Assembly: GCA_903911805.1 (NCBI GenBank)
Contig: CAIWET010000169.1
Span: forward strand, 1 to 6,416
Length of the DNA: 6,416 nucleotides
Reading direction: 5' to 3'
Source: an uncultured Ignavibacteria bacterium
Lineage (GTDB): Bacteria > Bacteroidota > Ignavibacteria > Kapaibacteriales > UBA2268
Notes under the pieces: model-generated
The model's input: the letters and a program-made list of their open reading frames with translations, nothing else
What the model was told of the DNA's origin: nothing
Database searches by the model: none
Position numbers and translations under genes: made by a program
Shown: piece after piece, positions 1 through 5,061 of the stretch
Position numbering within the stretch: the stretch's first letter is position 1
Layout: each line of letters starts with the position of its first letter

Positions 1-35
1 CAAACATCTCTTCTACTTCAGGGTCTTCTAATTCA
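1..35 (-). pseudogene. Out-of-frame continuation of the OmpA-like domain
   Basis: On the minus strand, skipping one base after the codon at 36-38 gives an open frame from 34 to the window edge reading ELEDPEVEEMF. It joins smoothly to ...DTRYLS and keeps the acidic, helical character expected after the first strand of an OmpA-like domain. The original frame has stops at 33-35 and 18-20, and the third frame has a stop at 28-30, so only this frame is open. This is either the displaced rest of the gene at 33-1301 or chance; only 11 codons are visible. The indel could lie anywhere in about 33-41. Confidence 0.5.
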
Positions 36-1301
36 AGACAAATATCTTGTATCAATTTTTTCAGAGTTATAATCAAAGAATATATAATTAAGAATCGGTT
101 CAAATTCTTTTACCGATTTCCCTTTAATAAAAAATGATTGTAATTTATTTTTTCCGTCTGGATCTTCTGAAATATATAAAAGATTATTATTGACTATTTC
201 TCTTGGAGTTCCAAAATGAACAATCGTATCTTTTTTTATATTTTCGATTGATGGAATTTCAGCAATTTCAGTTTTTTTCGAATTTATTACTTCATTTTTA
301 ATTTGAGGAGTATCAATTATTTTAGGTGCTGCTAATTCAGCAATTTCAGTTTTTTCTATTTTTGTTTCTTTTTTTGAAATATTTTTGGAGCGAGGTTTAA
401 AGATTGTGTCAGTTCTAGAATAATATTTATTAATTACTAAAGAATCTTCAAATTCAAGCTCTTGAATTTTTGATTCAGTTTGACCTAAATGAAATACTTC
501 TGACAAAATATTTTCATCAAGATATTTAACAGTATCTGCTTTGAAATATTCGTAATTTGTTTTCTTTAAATCTTTAGGTGAATATTTAATTGCGATTCCA
601 GCTTTTGCTGAAAAAAATTTCCAGTCGAGATTTTGGACAAAATTTGTAAAAGAATATCCCAAGTTTAGGTTTGGCGAGAAAAACAAAGTATTAGAAATAT
701 TCATTTTCAAATCGTAAGAAATTTCAGCAAAAATTCCAAACATCAATTTATTTAAATTTTGAATATCACCAGATGACACATTTCTAATTCGGGAATTATT
801 TTCTTTAAAATATCCGGTATTGCTCGGCTCAACAATTTGTTCTTTTTGGCTGTAAGTTCCAGAAGTGATATACCCGATATTAGCGCCAAGTGAAATATTT
901 GTATTTTCGAAATTTTTTCCAATAAATGGACTTATTCCAGCAATTACAAATTTCGAATCAATTGAGTGTTCAATAACTCCCAATTGTTCAGTTAAATTAA
1001 CAATCACCAACGTTGATTCTTGGCTTGCCAAAAGTCCTTGAGAAGAATTATAAAACAGTTTTGAGCCAACAAATGTATTTTCATTAATTGGGAATTCAAA
1101 TCCTGCTCCAAAACCATATCCTAACCCATAACCAATTTTATATTGAGGACAGCAAGATGGAGCATTAGGCAGTGCTCTAAAATCTGCTAAATGAATATCA
1201 AGCCCTACTTGCCCAAATGCAGAATACCTAGGTCTTAAATCTTCAGAATAACCAAAAGAAAAAAGTATAAGCTGAAGCAATATGATAGATATTTTTTTCA
1301 T
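33..1301 (-). CDS. Outer-membrane beta-barrel protein with start of an OmpA-like domain, probably frameshifted at its C-terminus
   Basis: Predicted envelope protein, 422 residues to the first stop. Residues 1-19 are a signal peptide (MKK, hydrophobic core, likely cut after G-Y-S). Residues about 24-242 alternate polar, aromatic and glycine residues as in an outer-membrane barrel, with a Pro-rich Cys-Cys segment at 44-52. Residues 243-400 are a charged Lys/Glu/Thr linker containing KTEIAE twice (317-322 and 343-348). Residues 401-422 (EPILNYIFFDYNSEKIDTRY) match the beginning of an OmpA-like peptidoglycan-binding domain, where FFDxNS is characteristic. Such domains run about 100 residues, yet this one ends at a TGA (33-35); the +1 frame is open beyond it. 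The start ATG shares one base with the stop of the upstream LamG/Por-tail gene, so it is probably translationally coupled. Expected role: outer-membrane protein anchored to peptidoglycan if the domain is intact. The family call is inferred from the pattern; the exact function is unknown. Confidence 0.75.
   Translation of the reverse strand: MKKISIILLQLILFSFGYSEDLRPRYSAFGQVGLDIHLADFRALPNAPSCCPQYKIGYGLGYGFGAGFEFPINENTFVGSKLFYNSSQGLLASQESTLVIVNLTEQLGVIEHSIDSKFVIAGISPFIGKNFENTNISLGANIGYITSGTYSQKEQIVEPSNTGYFKENNSRIRNVSSGDIQNLNKLMFGIFAEISYDLKMNISNTLFFSPNLNLGYSFTNFVQNLDWKFFSAKAGIAIKYSPKDLKKTNYEYFKADTVKYLDENILSEVFHLGQTESKIQELEFEDSLVINKYYSRTDTIFKPRSKNISKKETKIEKTEIAELAAPKIIDTPQIKNEVINSKKTEIAEIPSIENIKKDTIVHFGTPREIVNNNLLYISEDPDGKNKLQSFFIKGKSVKEFEPILNYIFFDYNSEKIDTRYLS
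258..355 (-). repeat. 20-bp direct repeat in the linker of the OmpA-like gene
   Basis: Positions 258-277 and 336-355 are identical and in the same reading frame. They encode KTEIAE twice, 26 residues apart (317-322 and 343-348). The sequence between and after the copies (PKI.., PSI..) is only loosely similar. This looks like a small in-frame duplication in a flexible periplasmic linker, where length and composition are usually under weak constraint. Confidence 0.7.
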
Positions 1302-3379
1302 TAATTTATAATTGAGACTTTACGAGTTAATAAATTTGTTGGCGTCTGCAAAATTAAAATATAATTCCCTGATGGCAAATCAGAAGAATTAAAATTCAAA
1401 ACGTATTTCCCAATATCTTTTGTTTGATTTAATATAACTTTAATGATTTCACCATTCTCATTTATCAATTGAATTTTTGTAATTCCTTGTTCGATCAATT
1501 CAAATTCTAAAGTTAAAATCCCATTTCCTGGATTTGGACTAATTTGTGTTAAATTTAAAACGCTATTATATTCAAAAAGTCTAACTCCACCTTGCTTGCA
1601 AATATTATCAAAAGTAAATATTCCAGGAATTAAAGAATCCTGAAGAATTCCACTTGAATTAATGCTTTTTATAATCACAGTATCTATTTCAGAATTTCCC
1701 AATGCAGCTTTGAATGACAATTCAGTTAGAACATCTCCATCTTTAGGATTATTAATTGGAATGGAATATTCAATTTCTAATCTTCCGTTTACTATTGCCT
1801 TTATTACTCCATTATCAAATGGCAGAAGCATTGTAGGATTTACAGAAACAATAGCATTTATTTTTGATATACCTGATTGAGCCAAATCTGAAGAGCTTTG
1901 CAGAATGATTGGGATTTTAACACTCTCCCCTGTTTTTGCATTACTAATATCTTTTACTTTTAAAGTTAGTTTGGCATTATTAAATCCAAAATAATTTAAT
2001 TTATATTTAAGAATACTATCGCCACAATCAGTTTTAATATTTACGAATAAATTATTAGAAATCGCTCCAATTTTTGCACTAAGATTTATATTTATAATAA
2101 TTGAGTCATTCGGCAAAAGAACACTTGGCAAACTTTCGCTCATTGAAATATTAAATGTATCTTTTGGAATTAATATTGAATTTATAGTAATATTTTTATC
2201 GCCGGTATTTTTGATTATCAAAAGTGAATCTCGGTTCATTCCTGATTTAATATTTCCAAAATCCATTAAATCATTTTTAATTTTAAATACTTCAAAATTT
2301 GTAATTGATTTTTTTGCTTTTAAATAAATATATTTATCAGGAAAGAAATTATCATTTTTGATTATAAGAACATCATTATAAGTTCCCGAGATATTACTTT
2401 TAAAATCTATTTGAATGTTAGAAGATTCATTATTATTTAATTGATTCTTAGAAATACTATTAATTGAAAATTCTTTACCGGAGAGCAAACTAGCCTTTAT
2501 GTTCGTAGTAGATTGATTTTGATTTAAAATGCTGATATTTTTTTGTACTGAATTTTGGCAGACAACTTCACCCAAATCGACGCTATCAACCGCTGACAAT
2601 CCAAATTTATTAATATTATTGATATTACTGACTTCTTGATCAGTTAATGGTTTATTATAAATTCTGATTTCATCAATCATTCCTTTGAATAAGCTTGTAG
2701 TATTAACATTTGTACCATCAAAATCTGCACCCACTGAAAAATACAAATCTCTATTGATTGGAGAAATCTTGAAATATTGGGATGCAACTTTGATATTATT
2801 CAGATAAAGATAAACAGAATCATTATCAAAATCTCTAACGCAAGCCACGTGATACCAAACATTCGATTTGAAGCCACCAGCTGGATAATAAAAAGCTGGG
2901 TTAGTCATTTCACCACCAAAACCACTTATTCCATCAGAATAAAAAACTAAACTCTTTTTATCCGTTTTATCCGAACCTAATCCAACAATGATATCTTCGG
3001 CATTAATTTCATCTCTGCAAGATAATAAAGATTGGAAAGCTCCAATTGAATTAGAATTTGTTGTTGTATCGCATTTGAACCAAAAGCTCCAGGAAAAGCC
3101 AAATTCGGAAATATATTTTTTGGTGGAATCTGTTTTATTCAAATATAAATAATTTGTACCATTTAAATGATATGCATTACCATACTTTGAAATGTCTAAT
3201 TGTGGACTTCCGCTGAAGTGCATACTTTTACCTGTAATCTCGTCGATTGCGGAATTATCGAATTTCCAATAACCAATCAAGCCATTACTTATGCTTTGGC
3301 TAAAGGTAAAATCAGAAAATAAAATTAAAATCAAAAATATATACTTAATTTTTGCTGCAAAAAATTTAAATATAATCAT
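1301..3379 (-). CDS. Secreted LamG-domain surface protein with type IX secretion (Por) sorting tail
   Basis: Exported 692-residue multidomain protein. Residues 1-27 form a signal peptide (basic start, hydrophobic stretch 13-22, likely cut at TFS-Q). Residues 33-255 are a concanavalin-like LamG/laminin-G-3 domain: GLIGYWKFD opening, WSFWFK strand, NVWYHVACVRD near 173-183, and closing GMIDEIRIYNKPLTDQEV at 233-250. Residues about 259-357 and 358-465 are two Ig-like beta-sandwiches of the ASH/choice-of-anchor type (LxFGNIxxG, then IIKNTGDKNITI). Residues 468-605 resemble a cohesin-like beta domain. Residues 610-692 are a Por tail, with the ISPNPGNG motif at 613-620, SGNYILIL, and a basic VSIIN end. 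Known biology: such tails direct outer-membrane translocation by the T9SS followed by surface attachment or release. No catalytic motif is visible, so adhesion or glycan binding is likelier than enzymatic activity. It starts 33 bases after coaE, and its TAA overlaps the next ATG by one base. No alternative in-frame Met exists before residue 53. Confidence 0.85.
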   Translation of the reverse strand: MIIFKFFAAKIKYIFLILILFSDFTFSQSISNGLIGYWKFDNSAIDEITGKSMHFSGSPQLDISKYGNAYHLNGTNYLYLNKTDSTKKYISEFGFSWSFWFKCDTTTNSNSIGAFQSLLSCRDEINAEDIIVGLGSDKTDKKSLVFYSDGISGFGGEMTNPAFYYPAGGFKSNVWYHVACVRDFDNDSVYLYLNNIKVASQYFKISPINRDLYFSVGADFDGTNVNTTSLFKGMIDEIRIYNKPLTDQEVSNINNINKFGLSAVDSVDLGEVVCQNSVQKNISILNQNQSTTNIKASLLSGKEFSINSISKNQLNNNESSNIQIDFKSNISGTYNDVLIIKNDNFFPDKYIYLKAKKSITNFEVFKIKNDLMDFGNIKSGMNRDSLLIIKNTGDKNITINSILIPKDTFNISMSESLPSVLLPNDSIIININLSAKIGAISNNLFVNIKTDCGDSILKYKLNYFGFNNAKLTLKVKDISNAKTGESVKIPIILQSSSDLAQSGISKINAIVSVNPTMLLPFDNGVIKAIVNGRLEIEYSIPINNPKDGDVLTELSFKAALGNSEIDTVIIKSINSSGILQDSLIPGIFTFDNICKQGGVRLFEYNSVLNLTQISPNPGNGILTLEFELIEQGITKIQLINENGEIIKVILNQTKDIGKYVLNFNSSDLPSGNYILILQTPTNLLTRKVSIIN
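1304..1552 (-). other. Por (T9SS type A) C-terminal sorting domain
   Basis: This part of the gene encodes residues 610-692. It shows the usual order of a type A sorting tail: PNPGNG turn, TLEFEL strand, Gly-containing hairpin (NENGEIIKV), YVLNFNSSDLPSGNYILIL, and a final short strand with a basic residue (RKVSIIN). The gene therefore implies that a type IX secretion machine exists elsewhere in the genome; none of its components lies in this window. Confidence 0.85.
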
Positions 3380-3412
3380 TAAAACACAATCCCCATTTAT
3401 GCTTAATTTAAA

Positions 3413-4039
3413 TCAACTCACCATATCTTTTAATATATCTACTATAAATATCGACGCATTCTGTAAATCATTTAGTGTTCCACCATTATTAATTGTAAAA
3501 TCGGCATAATCCTCTTTTACTTTAGCTGGCAACTGCGAATCCATTCTCCACTGAATTTCATCTCTTGTCAAACCTGTTCTATCCATTGCTCGCTTAATTG
3601 AGTCAATCTCAGGACTTGAAACAGCAATAACATAATCAAAACCTTCTTCAAGCTCTGCTTCATAAATCAATGCAGATTCTACAAAAATTAAGTCTTCCCC
3701 TGACTCAACCTTCTCTTCAAGCAATTTTGTCATTTTATCGATAACTGCTGGATGGACTATAGAATTTAGCAAACTTAAATTCTTTGCATTTGATTCTTCA
3801 GGACCAAAAACCAAAGAAGATAAAACCTTATGATTGATTTTATCGTTTTCAATTATCCCAGCACCAAAATGCTTAATAAGTTTTTTTAAAATTTCAGGAT
3901 TAGAATATTCATCCTTTGCTAAATCATCAGTAGAAATAACCGAAAAACCCATTTCTCTGATAAAATTAGCAACTGTTGATTTCCCCGATCCTATCCCCCC
4001 AGTTAGTGCAACCAGCACCGGTTCTTTCTCTTCAGTCAT
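3413..4039 (-). CDS. coaE: Dephospho-CoA kinase
   Basis: Cytosolic enzyme that phosphorylates the 3'-hydroxyl of dephospho-CoA with ATP, the last step of CoA synthesis. Numbered from the chosen start (208 residues): Walker A loop GGIGSGKST at 14-22, the acceptor-site acidic pair STDD at 36-39, the FVESALIYE strand corresponding to the family's DIPLLFE region, the lid segment RAMDRTGLTRDEIQWRM with its arginines, and the closing ADFTINNGG that matches the family's AD-x-I-x-N-x-G. Length is normal for the family (about 200). The same frame has an earlier ATG at 4082-4084, but that adds 15 residues before the P-loop, overlaps the preceding gene by 43 bases and has no ribosome-binding site. The ATG at 4037-4039 has AAGGAA nine bases upstream and follows the acetyltransferase stop by 2 bases. 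It is probably co-transcribed with that gene. Confidence 0.95.
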   Translation of the reverse strand: MTEEKEPVLVALTGGIGSGKSTVANFIREMGFSVISTDDLAKDEYSNPEILKKLIKHFGAGIIENDKINHKVLSSLVFGPEESNAKNLSLLNSIVHPAVIDKMTKLLEEKVESGEDLIFVESALIYEAELEEGFDYVIAVSSPEIDSIKRAMDRTGLTRDEIQWRMDSQLPAKVKEDYADFTINNGGTLNDLQNASIFIVDILKDMVS

Positions 4040-4041
4040 TT

Positions 4042-4641
4042 TTAAGAATTCCTTATTAATGAAAATCTTAAATGGTCTCTCCATTTATTTGCAATTTGCA
4101 AATTTTTTCTGGAAATTCCTTCACACAAAAATTTAAATTTATTAATTATTTTTAAAGATTTATCATTTTCAGGTAAAATTTCCGCAATTAGCCTATGAAT
4201 TCCTAAACTTTCAAATGCAAAAGGAATAATTTTACTTAAAAAAAATGTTATAATACCTCTACCTTCAAAATCCTTGTCTAACTTATATCCAATATTTGCT
4301 GATATGAAATTTATATTATCAATATCGAATAGAACAATATCTCCAATAATTCTTGTCTTTTTTCCATCAATCTCCTCAAAAATCAAAAATCTAAAGAATT
4401 TAAATTCCAACATTTCTTCTTCTTCTTTTAATAATGATTTTAAAACGTGACCAGAATTAAAGCCATCAACTGTTGGAATTGAATTTTTAAAAAATGGCAT
4501 ATTTGTTTTTAGAAAATCATAATAATAATTGCTAAATAACGGATTTATAAGGGTAATAGATACATTTTCACCATATTTTAGTTTTTCTAAATATAAATTA
4601 ATTTCAAAAAAAAATTCACTTATTATATTTTTTTCTTGCAT
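4042..4641 (-). CDS. GNAT-family N-acetyltransferase, RimJ/RimL-like
   Basis: Predicted cytosolic acetyl-CoA-dependent N-acetyltransferase of 199 residues, close to the size of ribosomal-protein alanine acetyltransferases of the RimJ/RimL group. Supporting sequence: IIGDIVLF strand at 98-105, IGYKLDKDFEGRGI at 117-130 (the acetyl-CoA pyrophosphate-binding turn, here EGRG), GIHRLIAEILPENDKS at 147-162 with the typical H-R and N-x-x-S, then FLCEG at 171-175 and WRDH at 187-190, both common in RimJ-like proteins. The N-terminal 95 residues are less conserved, with a long Glu/Phe-rich insertion (73-90). The substrate cannot be read from sequence: the N-terminus of a ribosomal protein is possible, but a small molecule or antibiotic is not excluded. 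The start has a weak GGAG 12 bases upstream. It is probably the first gene of a unit with coaE, and it diverges from tRNA-Glu with only 46 bases between them. Confidence 0.85.
   Translation of the reverse strand: MQEKNIISEFFFEINLYLEKLKYGENVSITLINPLFSNYYYDFLKTNMPFFKNSIPTVDGFNSGHVLKSLLKEEEEMLEFKFFRFLIFEEIDGKKTRIIGDIVLFDIDNINFISANIGYKLDKDFEGRGIITFFLSKIIPFAFESLGIHRLIAEILPENDKSLKIINKFKFLCEGISRKNLQIANKWRDHLRFSLIRNS
4049..4054 (-). promoter_or_regulatory. Ribosome-binding site that decides the coaE start
   Basis: The minus strand reads AAGGAA nine bases before the ATG at 4037-4039. It lies inside the last codons of the acetyltransferase gene. It is the clearest Shine-Dalgarno-like sequence in the window and favours the shorter coaE product over the ATG at 4082-4084. 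Confidence 0.6.
4087..4103. repeat. 17-bp near-perfect palindrome inside the acetyltransferase 3' end
   Basis: ATTTGCAA, one central base, then TTGCAAAT: two perfectly complementary 8-bp arms. It lies within coding sequence (around residues L181-K186 of the acetyltransferase), about 45-65 bases before the coaE start. The size and spacing would suit a dimeric DNA-binding protein, but the codons alone may explain it and no second copy is seen in the window. Confidence 0.35.
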
Positions 4642-4666
4642 ATATTAAAAATTCTCCGTAATTTTG
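4636..4666 (+). promoter_or_regulatory. Candidate Bacteroidota-type promoter of tRNA-Glu
   Basis: TTG at 4636-4638 and TAATTTTG at 4659-4666, separated by 20 bases. This fits the TTG (-33) / TAnnTTTG (-7) pattern established for Bacteroidota primary sigma factors. Transcription would start near 4672, about 16 bases before the mature tRNA. The upstream element overlaps the first codons of the divergent acetyltransferase gene. Whether this lineage uses that consensus is an inference. Confidence 0.55.
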
Positions 4667-4687
4667 AATTCTGTTAAGTTGATAAAC

Positions 4688-4759
4688 GGCCCCATCGACT
4701 AGTGGCTAGGTCACCACCCTTTCACGGTGGCTGTACGGGTTCGAATCCCGTTGGGGTCA
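4688..4759 (+). tRNA. tRNA-Glu (anticodon TTC)
   Basis: A complete 72-base cloverleaf can be folded by eye. The acceptor stem GGCCCCA (4688-4694) pairs with TGGGGTC (4752-4758), including one G-T pair, and is followed by discriminator A4759. The D arm is GAC/GTC (4697-4699 with 4710-4712). The anticodon stem CCACC/GGTGG encloses the loop CTTTCAC, with anticodon TTC at 4721-4723. The T arm is ACGGG/CCCGT around TTCGAAT (4735-4751). The 3' CCA is not encoded (the next bases are CAC), so it must be added by tRNA nucleotidyltransferase. It is the only gene on the plus strand and is flanked by its own promoter-like element and terminator, so it looks monocistronic. Confidence 0.97.
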
Positions 4760-4763
4760 CACT

Positions 4764-4797
4764 AAAACTCTGTTCTTTTGAGCAGAGTTTTTTTTTA
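4764..4797 (+). terminator. Intrinsic terminator of tRNA-Glu
   Basis: The stem AAAACTCTGTTC (4764-4775) pairs with GAGCAGAGTTTT (4780-4791) around a TTTT loop, with one internal G-T pair, and runs into a T-tract ending at 4796. It begins five bases after the tRNA. On the opposite strand the wobble pair becomes a C-A mismatch and only four T follow, so it is mainly a plus-strand terminator. Confidence 0.9.
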
Positions 4798-5061
4798 TAT
4801 TTCAATGAACATTTCAATTACTTAACTAATTCAATAAATTGTAATTTTTCAAAATTAATTAAATATAATTAGATTAACAAAAGAAATCTTTATTTGTTTA
4901 ATTTCTATATGTGTGCTTATCCAATATAAAGAATATCTTGATACATTTATTTGATACGATACTAATTTACTAATAATTGTACAAGTGCCAGCTTATGCCT
5001 TTAATTTAATCACACACTTTCCTGTTGGTGTCTGATTATTCTAAATCAAGAAATTACGACT
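4798..5061. other. AT-rich spacer without a supportable gene
   Basis: No open frame of useful length was seen on either strand; plus-strand ATGs here reach stops within a few codons. Contents that I can point to are a candidate minus-strand promoter (4850-4880), a weak 5-bp hairpin AGATT/AATCT (4871-4875 with 4885-4889), a repeated TTGATAC (twice within 4938-4956), and a small less AT-rich patch at 4977-5000 beginning with the palindrome TTGTACAA (4977-4984). No convincing terminator for the glycosyltransferase gene that ends at 5062 was found. Confidence 0.6.
4850..4880 (-). promoter_or_regulatory. Candidate minus-strand promoter upstream of the acetyltransferase-coaE unit
   Basis: On the minus strand, TTG (4880-4878) is followed after exactly 20 bases by TAATTTTG (4857-4850). 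The motif and spacing are the same as in the element before tRNA-Glu. A start near 4844 would give a leader of about 200 bases before the acetyltransferase ATG at 4641, running antisense across the whole tRNA-Glu gene. The region is very AT-rich, so a chance match is quite possible. No equally good element was found in the 46 bases between the tRNA and the acetyltransferase. Confidence 0.35.

Noticed and set aside
33..41. Programmed frameshift comparable to the RF2 gene
   Set aside because: The shift site reads TCT TGA A, not CTT TGA C. A tRNA-Ser moving from TCT to CTT would lose its first base pair, and no upstream Shine-Dalgarno-like stimulator is seen. A simple indel is likelier.
1662..1880. 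72-codon plus-strand open frame
   Set aside because: It lies wholly inside the well-supported LamG/Por-tail gene on the other strand, and its translation resembles no family I know. It is a shadow of the real gene.
3291..3509. 72-codon plus-strand open frame across the coaE/LamG gene junction
   Set aside because: It overlaps both real genes antisense, its translation is low-complexity, and there is no ribosome-binding site. Treated as chance.
3834..4136. 100-codon plus-strand open frame
   Set aside because: It is antisense to the conserved P-loop region of coaE and the end of the acetyltransferase, with no recognisable domain.
4688..4759. tRNA-Glu as an integration site of a mobile element
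   Set aside because: There is no integrase, no repeat of the tRNA 3' end elsewhere in the window, and the neighbouring genes are ordinary chromosomal genes.
4871..4889. Hairpin AGATT/AATCT followed by TT as a terminator
   Set aside because: The stem is only 5 bp with a 9-base loop and a broken T-tract; this is expected by chance in such AT-rich DNA.
5019..5035. ACAC...GTGT hairpin as a terminator of the glycosyltransferase gene
   Set aside because: The stem is only about 4 bp with a long loop and has no T-tract after it on the minus strand.
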